Assembly: GCA_001910725.1 (NCBI GenBank)
Contig: MJGA01000017.1
Location: 124,001 to 188,000 of the forward strand
From: Phanerodontia chrysosporium
Lineage: Eukaryota; Basidiomycota; Agaricomycetes; Polyporales; Phanerochaetaceae
Direction: 5' to 3'
DNA: 64,000 nucleotides
How positions within the stretch are numbered: the first letter of the stretch is position 1; every line of letters starts with the position of its first letter. Made by a program: the position numbers and the translations under genes. Below the pieces are notes generated by a model, which ran no database searches, was not told the DNA's origin, and saw only the letters and a list, made by a program, of their open reading frames with translations. Shown here in pieces: positions 11,024 through 22,812 of the stretch.

Positions 11024-12854
11024 TTACGACTTGTAGCCGTACCCAGCGCCGTACGAGCCGCCGTAGTTCGAGCCGTTCGCGCTCGGCGCGGCAGTCGCGG
11101 CGGAGTACATCGCAGACGAGGAAGACGCGCCATACGCCGGCGCCGCCGTCGCATAACTGCTGTAGGCGGGCGCGTAGGACGAGGACGAAGACGCGCCGCC
11201 GCAGCCGTACGCGCCGCAGCCCGCGACGGCGGTTGCATCCGCGGTCTGCGTGGCCATCGTCGCGTACGTGTTGTACGAGTTGCTGTTCCCGGGCTGGAGC
11301 GACCACGTGCTCTTGCACTGGCTCAGGCACGTCGCGAGCGCAGTCTCGAGCACCGTCGCTGTCGCCGTCTGCGTCTGCGTCTGCGTCGCGGTCTCGGTCG
11401 CCGTGGCGGTCGAGACGTACGTCTGCGTCTGCGTGAGCGTCATCTCCTCAGTCATCGTCGCGGTCATCGTCTGCTCGACGGTCTTGGTCTGCGGAGGGGG
11501 CGTGTCAGCGCGGTGTGTGAGGGCGTGGGTAAGCCAACCTTACGTTATCGATGACCTGCGTGCTGACATAGACCGAGGTGAACGTCGTGGGCTGCACAAC
11601 GGTGCTGACCTGCGTGACGGTCATGAAGTCCGTCATCACATCGGTCACGGTCGCGGTCTGGAGGACGGTCATCTGGTCGGTGACCGTGGCGGTCTGCGTC
11701 TCCTCGACGGTCTTGGTCTGCACACGCGGACACTTCAGTTAATGCATTCGGCAAACGCAAAGACCGGAAACGCTCACGTTATCAATGACCTTGGTGCTAA
11801 CCCAAACGGAAGTGTAGGTTGTCGGTTGCACAACAGTGCTGACCTGGGTGCGCGTGACAAAGTCTGTCATCGTAACTGACTGCGTCTGTGTCGCGGTGTC
11901 GGTCTCGGTCGCAGTCTTGGTATACACGTTGATCTTCGTGCTCGTCTCGGTCGCAGTGAGCGTGTGTTCGACCGTCTGCGTGTGGTCCACAATTTCGGTC
12001 GAAACCCAGACGCGTGTCGTCGGGACGAGCTGAGTGGAGGTCATGACCTCCGTCTGGGTCTGTGTTTGCGTCTGAGTCTGAGTCGCGGTGACAGACTGCA
12101 CGTCGGTCATGACCTGGGTCACGGTCGCGGTCATCGTGACAGTCGCCGTCATGGTCTGCGCGGCGAAGACACGTCAGGGGCACATTCGCGCGTCGCGGCA
12201 CTTGCGCAGCACTCACGTCTGTCATGGTCTGGGTGACCGTCGCGGTGTCGTGCACGGTGCTCGTCACCGCGTTGGTGACGGTGACCGTCTGCGTCGCCGC
12301 AGCCGCGTCCGCACATGCATTGCCGCCGCCATAACCACCGTAACCACCGCTTCCGCTGCGCGCGCACGCGTGAGAAAAACGCGTGCAGATCTAAGCGAAG
12401 CAGACGGGACGCACCCATGGTTGATGATGATGGTCTCGTAGCAGCCCTGTGCCTGCCACCACGACATCGCCTGGCAGGAGCCGTCCTGCATCTTCTGGTA
12501 GCCATAGCCGCAGTCGAGGCTCTTGTAGCCGCCTGCCATGAAGGACGAGTAGGGCATCATCGAATAGATGTCGTAGGACGACGAGGACGCGGGCGGCGGC
12601 GTGACGACCGACGCGGCGGCCGTCGACGCGTAGCTCGGGGCCTGCGTGTACGCGGCCTGGGAGTACGAGCCCTGGGAGGACGCGGCCTGGGAGGACGCCA
12701 TGTACCCACCGGCGGCATTGTACCCAGGAGAGACGGACGAGGACGGGGGCGGCGCGGAGCCGTAGACCGCAGAGTACGGCACGGCGGAGACACCGTTGGC
12801 TACTTGAGCAGCAGCCGCGCTGGCGAGGGAGAGACCAAGGAGGAACGCGTTCAT
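11024..12854 (-). CDS. Secreted Thr/Ser-rich protein built from repeated TVT-type modules
   Basis: The N terminus (MNAFLLGLSLASAAAAQ) is a clear signal peptide. It is followed by a Ser/Ala/Tyr-rich region and a Cys-containing block (LDCGYGYQKMQDGSCQ, CYETIIINHG). The middle is a long run of Thr-Val/Thr-Gln repeats with the recurring unit TQVSTVVQPTT-TSV-VST-VID. Exons 11778-12155, 11544-11717 and 11024-11488 all begin with ACC (Thr-Met/Lys-Thr) in phase 0, and the first two end in IDN, so the module boundary is the intron boundary. The C terminus has a short Cys pair, then Ser/Tyr/Gly-rich low complexity ending in SYGAGYGYKS. Such proteins are usually O-mannosylated wall or extracellular proteins. 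No enzymatic domain and no obvious GPI tail are visible. No frame break is seen. Confidence 0.82.
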
Positions 12855-13422
12855 GTTCGGGTGAGATTAGCTGTCGGAGACGGTCCTGATGCGTCTGAGC
12901 GAGCAAGGGAAGATGTAGCTTATTGAACGAAAGCAAGCGGTCTACGCTCGGCGGGCACTGTCTAGCAGCGGAAAGGGACTGTGGGGTGCGGTGGGCCCGA
13001 CGAAAGCCGTCCTAGCACTCTGTGCGCGGTGTGAGGACTGGCCTGCTGGGCGTTGGCGATGGCGCTGGCACGTACCGCGAAGGAAAAGAAAGAAGGAATA
13101 GAAACGAAAGAAAGCGAAAAGAGAGAGGGTGGGGACGAGGAAAAGTCGGGGGCGGGTTTCGAGGTTTATGAAGGGCCCGCATGACGAGATCTTTTCGAGG
13201 CGAGTTGATCGAAAGGGGAGGGCGACTGATCGTGTCTCCCTAGAAACTGCGATCCCATTGGTCGTCCGCGCCTTGATTGGCCCCCGTCCTCCTCCAATCC
13301 CAGCCTCGGCGGTCCAGACCCGCGAAAAGTTCTCATTTGCTCGTGGAAACCGTATATTCTGCCGCACAACCAATCCAGAGAGACTACAACATCCAGAGTC
13401 ATAACGAGTGTGAAGCGCGCCT
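12855..13422. other. Promoter region of the Thr-rich gene
   Basis: Lies between the start of the Thr-rich gene and the end of the mitochondrial carrier, both on the minus strand. It contains purine-rich runs (aagaaagaaagg around 13080-13130) and long open frames that are continuations or shadows of the carrier's last exons. No separate gene is supported. Confidence 0.45.
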
Positions 13423-16400
13423 CTATGCGCCCCGAGGCCCAAAGTTCCCGTGCACATCCAGCAGAATCCGAAGGGCATTTCGGGCACGTATCCTCGCCAT
13501 ATCTTCTGGTTGCGATGTGAATGCCGTCTCCACATCTTTCGGTTCGCCCTTGAATGGATACTGCAGCCACGCACATCATTACGCTGTGATAAGTACGCAC
13601 TCCCACTCGCACTTACTGGGACAAACTGTCGCAACCATCACAGGTCAGCGTCATCGTCCCCCCACGACCCAGACGCGAGCAACACACCTTGTGCAGGTAC
13701 TCGTACGCCACCAGGGTGAACCCGAACTGCGGACTGCTTCGGATGATACGGGCTGGCCCGCCCTTGAAAAACGCCTTGAAGCCCTCCTCCCGGTCTGCCG
13801 CACGTCAATAAACTTCACACTCGGCGCCCTGGCAACCACTCACATATCTTCGAAAATGCATCAAGCATGCCCTTGTAATGCGTCTGCCCGGTCTTGGCCT
13901 CCGTCTGCAGGCGTGTCTTGACGACATCTGCACGTGGTCAATATCGCGCCATGATTGACAGGCCCGTGATACATACCTGCGGGCGTCGTGAAGTACGCTG
14001 CCGGCATACCACTGCGCGTCCAATAAGCATTAGCAACACACAGCCCGATGCCACATCCGCTGCTCAGCGGATGGGAACTGTCTAGACTCACGCAATAGCC
14101 GCAGATGCAAGCATCTCGAAGAACGATAGTTGCTTGCCGTTGTAACCCTCATGGAACACGTCCTTCTTCAGGTGAGCGTACGCTGGGAAGTAAATCGCCG
14201 AGAAGGGAATGTCACGAAGCAGGCATGCGGACGCTCCCTTGTAGAGGCCGAGCAGTCCAAGCTGGCGGACAATGTGAACGGCACCCTTTGGCACCGCGCC
14301 CTCAAGCTTCGCCGCCTCGCCCTGCATCTGCAGACGGATCTTCCTGTGGATTAACAAGATGATCAGATGCAAAGACTACGTCAGATGCACTGTTCTTACA
14401 CAATCTCCAGGGGGTTCGTAAAAATCTGCACAAACGGTCAACTCGGTACAGGGCTCTCGTTTATATAGATCGAGTGACATACCACTTGACATCCTCCGGC
14501 GGTACCACCAGCAACGAGTTCCCAGCCAAGCTTGATTCTACCCGTCTCTGGGTCCATCGCCCGCTTGCGAACAAAGTCGTTGACGGTTAGTTTAATGGCT
14601 TTTTCAGGAGCGACGCCCTGGCAAGGCGAATATCAGCCAACGTCGGTAACGAAAGTCAAAGACTAGACCGACAATGAGCTGAGGACCGAGGCCGCGGTAG
14701 AAGCCAAGGAAACCCTCATTGTGAAATACTTTTCGGATGCAATCGAAGCTGTTTTTGTAGAGAAGCTGGCCGACGACGGTGCTCCGCTGGTTCTGCATAC
14801 GAGTCTGCGATGGCTTGTGTCAGCTATGCCCAGAGAAATGAGTACGGCAGCCACGAACCTTGACTAGATCGATAGGGTACACCATGGTCGCGCCGAACGC
14901 ACCAGCGATACCTTCAACATCTTCAGTATTGCTGCCGCACACGAACGTACGACATGAACCTACCTCCCAGGCCGAAGTTGTACGCTGAATGCGCTACCTC
15001 GTGGAAGAAAGACATTGCGCTGGACGTCTCTGTCGTCTTCGCCTCCTCAGTCGGAGCGCGCCAACGCGGATCGAGGAGCTGCGCAAAGTCAATAAGCGCA
15101 AGGCGCTGCTGAGCGCTGCCGCGTCCGGCAAAGTGGAAGATGATGGAGGCCTCCATGGGAGTGAACAGCGCATAGCGAGTGCTGGCGGCGCAGTGGTTGA
15201 GGAAGTCTGACTGGTCGATGCGACCATCCTTTGACTTGGCTGTAGCCTCACGGATGATGCTACGAAACACGTTAGACGTAGTCCTTTCTACCGGAGTAGT
15301 GGAACGTACCGCTCAACCATGTCCATTTCTACGAGAAGCGAGAGGATATGGGTCGTTCATCGTCGTGAAGAAGATCAGTATGATTTGCCCACCTCTGACG
15401 ACGTTATGGAACGCGTTCACTTCAGAGTACGTGATGCGGCCACCGGGTGTAAGGGTGCAAAGGGTAGGCAGCCGTTGGATGACGGCATCGGAGAGCTTGT
15501 GGCCCGCGATTTCCTGGCACGCAGTCAGCACGCTGCAACAGCGCTGTACAGTCTCATTGCATACCATAATGATACGCTTGAATTGGTCAGGCTTAATGAA
15601 GCCATCCTGGTCTTGGTCGAGATATTTGAAGGCCTGGCGGAGACGTTCGCCCTGCAGACCCTTCATCATCTGGGTGAACTCGCTGTCTGCGATCGGTCAT
15701 TAGACACGAGACAGAGGCAACAGCTCAGAGGCGCGTACATCCGAGCACATGTGTGCCATTTTTCTTGCCGAGATAAAGCTTCACCCAGTCACTGAGCGCG
15801 ACATTTCAGCGAAGACGCGTGGCAGAAGCCTGGAAACGCGTACCAGTCGAAGTCGAAGGGGATCGACTCGTCCGCAACGGTCGCCTTGAACACGTTTTTG
15901 AACTCGTCGTACGTGATCGTGCCCGAGTTGTCCCTTCATGAGCGAATTTAGCGTGAAAAACGTTGGTACGGCACGGAACGTTTGGGAGCGTACACGTCGA
16001 AATACTGGAAGGCAATCCAGTAGTCGCATCCGGCCGCTTCAGGATGGTCTCAAAGACGACAAAGTCGTCCCACGAGACGAGGCCCCGCTTGCTGCTGTCC
16101 GCGACGCGGAACAGGGTCGCATACTGGGCACGCCCCGTTTTGGTCAAATCGGACTTTGGCGCGATCGCGTTCACGAACTGGTCGACGTTGAGGAACCTGG
16201 AAGGGGACGACGTTCATCTATACTGCTCAAAAACGACGTTTTGTTGGGTGTACGCACTTCTCGTCCTTTACTACGGTCTGCGCGTTCGCGTCAAAGGTCC
16301 TCCTCCACCTCTTGAGCTCATTCTCGGGGACAGACATCGCGGTCTTGACGGTCTGCACAGCAGTCACCGCTTTTGAGGCAATAGACGTCTGTGGTGGGGT

Positions 16401-16433
16401 ATCGCAGTGTATGGTTGACATGAGCGGAGCCAT
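13423..16433 (-). CDS. AGC1: Ca2+-binding mitochondrial aspartate-glutamate carrier (Aralar/AGC1 type)
   Basis: Exchanges aspartate and glutamate across the inner mitochondrial membrane for the malate-aspartate shuttle. The N-terminal half is an EF-hand regulator: [26 protein letters not shown], then [46 protein letters not shown]. The C-terminal half is a six-helix carrier with repeated signatures ([62 protein letters not shown]). It ends with a typical AGC tail ([18 protein letters not shown]) at 13423. About 15 introns, all with workable phases. Between KRPDA and [10 protein letters not shown] (plus 16021-16027) one base is missing. The start may be 16433 or a nearby in-frame Met. Confidence 0.93.
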
Positions 16434-16855
16434 TTCTGGCGGCGAGGATGTTGTATGGGCTATGTGCTGTCTCCGGCGGAGTGGTCGCCTGGTATAGGTG
16501 GTATAGAGCCTCTAGCCGCGTCTAGGAATCTAAGCTCTAGGATTAGGGTGGTGTAGGACGTAGTCTAGCACAGGATTGCTGTGCGTCGTGCGGGGTGAGG
16601 CGAGAGAAGGAAGGGGAGGGATGGTCCGGGGCGCGAGTGTTGGCAGCGTTGCTCTTGTCTTCTGACTGGCTGCTTTTCCTTTCGCGCGGGGCAAATGCTG
16701 ACTAAGCATGATTTCGCCGCCCTTGGTAAACCAACAGCCACTGACTCGGCCGCTTGCTCGCAACGATTTATCCCGCTCTGTACCATGGGGTAGACAACCT
16801 CGAGATAATCCTGGATTCACCTCCCAAAAAGAGCCAATACAGTCGCTCTAAAGTC
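16434..16855. other. Upstream region of the carrier gene
   Basis: Separates the carrier start from the TRM5 stop, both on the minus strand. It has a cluster of CTAG tetramers at about 16495-16570 of unknown meaning. No gene seen. Confidence 0.4.
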
Positions 16856-18714
16856 TACCCTTCGAACGCGACTTCTCGTGGGAGTCGGAAGCTAATACAA
16901 AACATCTCCTTCGTGGGTGCCACCGACCGGACATGGTGATACGACACTTCGTCGCCCAGAGGGTGCCCGAGCTCATGCTCGACTCGCTAGACAAAACCCG
17001 GGATGAGCCGTCGACTATCGGCTCGATGCACAAAACAGCACACCCACCTGGCGTATGTCCGCAGCCGCCTTGTCTAATTCGGATTCGCGAGTAAAGCAGT
17101 AACAATGCACCATCGGCATTTCCGTGTAAAGCCCGCTCAAATCCCGTCCGCCGACATTCGCTGGTGACAGCAGCCCGCGGAATGCGCCGAGGAACAGGAT
17201 GGCGGTATCGGGCAGGTTCATCACAAATTGCGTCACGCGAGTCCGCCGCGCGACTGGCGGCGAAGGCGGACGTTCGGGCTGGCGTTTTGCATGCTGCAAT
17301 TTTCGTTTTTGTGATTTGCTTATGGGAGGCGCGGCGGGTGGCAATGGGTGTTCCAACGCGCGCAGAATGACAGTTTTGATGAACTCCTTCCCGTCTTCGC
17401 AAGATGGGATGACAAGCTCGTCGACCTGCGGACAACGGCCGATCAGAGAATGCATCGGCAAGCTCTACGTCCACTCACATTGTTTTTGGCGATGTTCAGT
17501 TGGAGGTATTTGAAACTCTCTGGATTGAGATCGTTGGCGAAGACCCCGCAACCCTTCCTGCCAGCGGGAATAGCGAAAGGGCCGACGCCAGCGAAGACAT
17601 CCGCTATCACATCTTCCGGCGCGAACGACTCAACGATACGGCCGTGCTCGGAGTGCAGACGCGAGTTCCAGTAAACCTTCGTGAAATCAAATGTGAACGT
17701 GCACTCCTGCTCATTCTGACGCAGCAGTTGAGTGGGTACACTGACATCGCGCGCTCGAAAAGACACACGCACATGGGTTACGACGTAGTCAGGCTCTCCA
17801 GCCAGTAGTTCCATGTCAAATACACGGAACTTGTTCTGTATGACGTTGAGCTTGTTCACGACAGTTCTTATCCGGGACACTTTCTGAGTATATTCGTTAG
17901 TGTTCAGCCTCCCGTCAGGGCATTGAACATACGTCGAGGATAATCTGACCAATGATATGCTTATATGGGATATATTCATCACGAAGGTTGAGGTGCGCTG
18001 CCAGCCATTAACATCAGATCATGAGGGCAACCGTAGAGCAGAGCCGAGGAACACACCTATGTGGCCAACGGTCGCGAAACCAGACGGTGCTTCGGCGACA
18101 AGCTCCTCCGGCAAAATAGAAGCAATGATGTCATCTGAAAAGAAGCAATAAGTAGTTGTGAAAGAGCCTTGTGCTTGGACTTACCGACTGTCCAGTAGTC
18201 ATAGGTGAGCTCTAGCGCATGGGTCACCAGTGGGAGGTTCCGTTCGCGAAGGAAGTCTTTCGCCTGCTGAGGCAATTCCTCTAGAGCCACGTCTGTATAA
18301 GGCGCGATGATGTAGGCGAAGTACAGCAAGACACACCTTCTTTCGCCACCCTGAACAGCACCAGACGATCCCCGTCCGGCGCGCGTGCAGCGCTCGGAGT
18401 CCGAGGCAGGTCCAGGATAGACCTAAACACTCAAGTCAGAGCCCGCCAATCGTACACTTGTCTACATACCCTTGCAAAGCAGGATCCCGCAATACAACAC
18501 CGGTCTGCTGCGGCGCCACCTTCGCCGCAAGGACCTGGATGGTCTTGCGGAACGCATCCTTGTCCAGCTTGTCCGTCATGCCTCTATTCACGGGAGGCGA
18601 CGCGTCGAGCATGTTGGAAATCTTCAGGGTAAGGGCGGTACGGAATTGAAAGAGTGAGGGTCCAGCAGGAGGTCGAAACAAAGGCGGTCTCAAGACTTTT
18701 CGGAGCAGGCTCAT
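16856..18714 (-). CDS. TRM5: tRNA (guanine37-N1)-methyltransferase Trm5
   Basis: Methylates G37 of tRNA in nucleus/cytosol and mitochondria. Spliced exons give the Trm5 landmarks: [17 protein letters not shown] at the N terminus, [71 protein letters not shown], the SAM loop [13 protein letters not shown], and [12 protein letters not shown]. The last exon ends LPREVAFEG at 16856. The first ATG, at 18714, gives a strongly basic leader ([16 protein letters not shown]) before the conserved [11 protein letters not shown], so a longer mitochondrial and a shorter nuclear/cytosolic form are plausible, as known for yeast Trm5. About seven introns; no frame break. The start lies 165 bp from the divergent TatD-like gene. 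Confidence 0.93.
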
Positions 18715-18879
18715 GAAGTTCGGAGGCAAGAGCCTGAGCGCGAAGAAATTGATGCGCCTCCGGATGAACTTCCTCACATACCACCACCTTTGGTCCGCCG
18801 CCTCATCTGCGAACGCTCACAGCACCGTTTAGTTCACCACCTTGCTTCACCGCTGAAATCTAGCTCGTCGAAACCTCCC
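18715..18879. promoter_or_regulatory. Short divergent promoter between TRM5 and the TatD-like gene
   Basis: Only 165 bp separate the two ATGs, so both 5' untranslated regions and both promoters must share this stretch. No TATA-like motif is obvious, as expected for housekeeping genes. Confidence 0.5.
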
Positions 18880-20087
18880 ATGTGTGAAGAAGAATCTAGA
18901 GAACCCGCCCCATCGTCTCCTCCGTCTGGTTTACCAGCACCTGCCGACGTTCTCGCCCACATTGTCGACGTCCACTGCCACCCGACGGATTCTCCTATCT
19001 CTGATGATGCGATGCGTGCTCTTCCGATTCGTATCTGCGCTATGGCGACCCGCGGGAGTGACCAAGCTCTCGTGGCCGACCTTGCGCGGGCGTACCCCGA
19101 CAAAGTTATCCCTTGCTTCGGTCCGTCGCCCTCCTCTTTGTCTCGCCACACTCGCCAGCATGTCCTGTCTGTCGCTCACGGAGCTCTGCAGGCTACCACC
19201 CCTGGTTCTCGCACTGGATCGCGATCGAACCGTACGAGTCGCGCGAGTCGCACTACCGCGGGGTGCTGCTGCCCGACCCCGCGCCCAACGCGCAGAGCAT
19301 CGAGGCGTTCGAGCGGCTCTTGCCTTTCCTCCCCGAGCCCACGCCGCTATCCGACGTCCTTGCGGAGCTTGAGGCGAACTTGATTGCGTTCCCCGACGCC
19401 ATGCTCGGCGAGGTCGGGCTAGACCGCGCATGTCGCATACCCTATGCGCCGCCGGCTCCGCCGCCATACGTTCTGCATGACACGAGGAGGAACCTATCAC
19501 CGCTAACCATACCTGTGGGCACCAACTCGCCGTGCTCAAAGCGCAACTCGACTTGGCTGTCAAGCTCAAGCGGAACGTCAGTTTTCCACAGCGTTAAGAG
19601 CCAGCAAGCGACTCTGGAGGTTCTGGACGATCTCAAGGCGAAGCATGGCGCTGCATGGTCTGTGATAAGAGTGGACATACACAGCTGCGGACTGAGTGTA
19701 GAGACATGGAAGGTGATAGAGGTGAGTCTGCTTTGCTGTGTGGCGTATTCGCTTTGCTCACATTTCTCAAGAGGAAACACAAAACATATTTTTGTCGCTT
19801 TCCACTGTCATCAACTCGCGTTCTCAAAACCATATCGAACTCATCCGTCAGTGTTCGGCTGATCGCTCATGGTAGAGTCCGATTACAACAATGCAGCATA
19901 TGTCACGTCACAGACGTGGGATATGGTCAAGACTATCTCTGAAGTTAAAGGCTGGCCTATCGAGGACCGATGGGAAGACGACCTTCCTGAAGAGAGGTGG
20001 GGTGTAGTTCGCCGGCTTGAACGCAACTTCAATCTGTTCAAGTGCGGCAGTCATCCAACCAACATCCTCATAGAGCTGCCAAGCTAA
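18880..20087 (+). CDS. TatD-related metal-dependent hydrolase (Scn1-like)
   Basis: Metal-dependent hydrolase of the TatD/Cut9-interacting Scn1 family, possibly a DNase. The ATG at 18880 gives MCEEESREP before the metal-binding VDVHCHPTD. An intron after IPCFG leads to YHPWFSHW. Further landmarks are EVGLDRACRIPY and, after the next intron, NIFLSLSTVINSRSQN with VESDYNNAAYV. The gene stops at 20087. Three one-base problems are visible. At 19514-19519 the frame drops one base, so that HQLAVLKAQLDLAVKLKRN lies in another frame. A TTTT at 19582-19585 restores it, with HSVKSQQATLEVL. At 19864-19867 one base is missing before LMVESDYN. The conserved sequence is present in full, so the protein is probably intact. 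Confidence 0.85.
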
Positions 20088-20280
20088 ACGAATCCCTGTA
20101 CAATTACAGCACAAAGCAGAAATTCAGGAAACGTTGTACACTACTATACATGACTGAGCGTAATTCAGCTGTACAACAAATATTACAGAGAAAGACCTAC
20201 ACAAAACAACACCAAATATAGAGAAATGAGTCACAAAAAAGCAGGAATGAACCGCAGACCGACGTATGTCAGAATTCAGG

Positions 20281-21374
20281 TTACGCAAGGTTGAAGAAAG
20301 CAGGTAGGCTCCGCCACAGCTCGTTCCGCTTCTTCTCTGCTAGTTGCGATATTTCTGTGGTGCAGGTCTCGCATGGCAAGTCATTCCCCGTGAACAGCTC
20401 GTGGAGCGCCATGCAATCGTGCAGGATTTCGAGCGGATCGTCCATGGACACCGGAGCGTTCTCCTGCATGTATTTCCAGCACTCGCTCCGTGCACGCAAG
20501 CAGCCCTGCGAGTTCCGGGGACAGCGTGCACCAAAGATGTCCGTGCCAATGGCCCGTGTGTACGCCGCCAGGCACTTCTGCCCGTGGACGAGACGCATGA
20601 GGTCGCGCTTGTCGAGGAGCGGCCAGCGTGCGGTGCGCGCGCCAAAGCGGAGGTGCTTGCCCTCGGTGGCGAGGTTCGCGCGGTAGCTGTCCCAGTCCGC
20701 GTCCGTGCTGATCTGCGAGAGCTGGTAGAACGCCGCGGGCAGGATGCTCGGGATGGCAAAGTCGGACGCGATGCGGATCGCCGACGCGGGCTCTGGCAGC
20801 CGGTCGTCGAGGTACGCCCCGTCGACCTTGCCGTTGATGCGCAGGTAGTGCTCCGAGCGCGCGATGATCGTCTCCTGCCGCCGTGCGTCCCACTGCGCGA
20901 GCGTCCGCGGCCAGTCGGCCTCGATGTTCTCGACGATGCGTGCGCGCAGCGCCTCGCACCCATACTTGATCGCGAGCTTCAGCGTCCCGTGGACGAGCAC
21001 GGGGGTGTTGGGGCTGAACCGCTTGTAAGCAGTGCCGCTTTTGTGTACACACGAGCTGTGCTTAGACCTGGCTCGTGCCATGCAGAGGAGGAAGGGGCGT
21101 ACAGAGGGTCGTAAAGCACCTCCAGAAGACTCCCTAGCTCTTCCGCGTTATCAGGCATCTCGACGTGGAGCGTGTCGTCGTAGCATTCGTCCTTCTTCGG
21201 TGGTATTTGGAACATTTCTTCGAGTACGGTGGAATAGCGACAGAGGATGGACCGGTGTACGCGGAAGTACCGACGCTGGCCATCCGCCGCGACAGCAGAT
21301 AGCACGACATTGCCGTCGTCAAAATACAGTGTAGGGTGGTGCTGCTCGGGGAAGACTATGCCTGTGGACACCAT
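20281..21374 (-). CDS. BTB/POZ-domain protein
   Basis: The N-terminal exon starts at 21374 (MVSTGIVFPEQHHPTLYF) and has the BTB core: YFDDGNVVLSAV, FRVHRSILCRYSTVLEEMF, DDTLHVEMPDNAEELGSLL. After one intron near 21020-21070 a helical C-terminal half follows. It contains LVHGTLKLAIKYGCEALRAR, IPSILPAAFYQL and a Cys-rich stretch (GARCPRNSQGCLRARSECWKYM, PCETCTTEI), ending at 20281. This arrangement is common in agaricomycetes, where the family is expanded. BTB domains dimerise or recruit Cullin3, but a specific role is not known. The exact splice join is uncertain by a few bases. Confidence 0.82.
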
Positions 21375-21708
21375 TGGACATTACTCGGGACAGTGATGTA
21401 CATACGCTCTGGTCGGCAGTGAGTTTCCATTCACCTTAGACTCAGATTCGAGGCACGTACCAGGGTGGATAGCCCTCAACGGCGTGCTGACCTGGCTGTG
21501 AGCTACAGCAGGGGTGCAGTGGGGTCTATTGCGGAGATGGGCAGCAGGGCCGGCATGAGGGTCATCAACGTATTAATACAAGCATCGACTGGTCGGGCGT
21601 TGTGACCACCTGCCGTCATCTCGGCGTTACCCGATCCAGATCCGCCGTCGGCCAGGAGCACTCGGAGTCGCAGACGCGGTTGGCTGCGCTCGCCCTCAAT
21701 CTGTCGCC
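21375..21708. promoter_or_regulatory. Divergent promoter region, BTB gene and GOS1
   Basis: About 330 bp separate the minus-strand BTB gene from the plus-strand SNARE gene. I see no strong TATA box and no gene. Confidence 0.4.
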
Positions 21709-22653
21709 ATGTCAGAGTACGACTCGCTCCATCGACAATGCAGGACGCTCGAGTCCCTGTTCGACGCAAAACTCACTTCGTATGCCCGCCTCGCCTCGAC
21801 CATCACCCGGAACCAGGACGACGTGGAGGCCGGCGGGTCAGCAGAGCGCTGGAAGGACCTGGAGGTGGAGGTCGACGAGCTCCTCCAAAAGGTGTGTAGG
21901 TGCCTTCCGTGTGCTTTGCGTCCCCGGTGACCTGACTGTCTTGCACCGGCCATAGCTCGGTGAACTGAACGAGAAGCTCGGGGCCCTGTCCAACGATCCC
22001 GATAGTCCGCCTTCGCAGTCTATGCTGCGTGCAATACAGAGGCATCGAGAGGTATACCAGGACTACTCGAAAGAGTTCAGAAGGACAAAGGTACGTAGGC
22101 CCTATCTTCAGTGCCGGAGTATTGATCCTACCCTCATGTAAGGCCAATGTTCAGCACGCACTGGATCAAGCAAACCTACTGAACGGTGTACGCAACGACA
22201 TAGAGTGTGTCCTCCCACCCATGCGAACCAACTGTCTTCTAACCTATGTGCCTGCAGTGCGTATAAATCCTCCGCCGCAGACTCGCTCTTGGCCGAGCGG
22301 GACCGAATCGACAGCTCGCACCGCATGACGGATGACATGCTTGCGTATGTTCCTGCCTTTGTGCCCAGCCGCGACTGTTGTTGAAAGCGTCCACTGTAGC
22401 CAAGCATACGAAACTAGGGCAGACTTTGCTCGTCAACGAGCAACACTGTCAGGGATCCAGACTCGAATGACTGGTGTACTTAGTGAGCTTGTTTCGTCTG
22501 CCGTTTGCAGACTCTCGCTGACCATGGCTAGACTCTATACCCGGGATCAATAATCTGCTCTCTATGATCAAGACTCGTCGACGAAGGGACGCTATCATTA
22601 TTGGATGCATCATCGGACTCTGCACTGTACTATTGCTGTCGTATATGTTTTAA
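21709..22653 (+). CDS. GOS1: Golgi SNARE Gos1 (GOSR1/GS28 family)
   Basis: Qb-SNARE of intra-Golgi and ER-Golgi transport, anchored by a C-terminal helix. The start at 21709 gives MSEYDSLHRQCRTLESLFDA, the family's N-terminal helix. Exons join through LGELNEKLGALSND, QSMLRAIQRHREVYQDY, ANVQHALDQANLL and the SNARE region (LLAERDRIDSSHRMTDDML, AQAYETRADFARQRATL). The final exon reads NSIPGINNLLSMIKTRRRRD followed by the hydrophobic AIIIGCIIGLCTVLLLSYMF and a stop at 22653. For the last intron the acceptor must be the later AG (before ACTCTATACCC); the nearer one would run into a stop. Six exons; about 230 residues. Confidence 0.9.
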
Positions 22654-22812
22654 TTGTTCGGATATGCTATTGTATTTGATACCGGTACAGGAGACTGGAT
22701 ATATTATTACACGTTGGGACCTGTCGAATCGCGCTTCTGTGACCTGTTTGAACCGTGGAGTGATAAAAGTACATGAACTACAAGTACAAGTGCAAACCCA
22801 TGCCAATGTTCA

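Noticed and set aside
10685..11554. Long Arg-rich open frame on the plus strand
   Set aside because: It is antisense to the last exons of the Thr-rich gene; its composition is the mirror of Thr/Gln repeats, and it has no motif.
11024..12854. CRISPR-like or tandem DNA repeat array
   Set aside because: The repetition is coding (Thr-Val/Thr-Gln codons) in a gene with a signal peptide and phase-0 introns; there are no spaced identical repeats anywhere in the window.
12942..13634. 230-residue minus-strand frame at the end of the carrier gene
   Set aside because: Its beginning is carrier sequence read through an intron; the correct splice gives the conserved carrier tail ending at 13423.
20344..21114. 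256-residue plus-strand open frame
   Set aside because: Antisense to the BTB gene; the minus strand carries the recognisable BTB protein, and GC-rich third positions explain the mirror frame.
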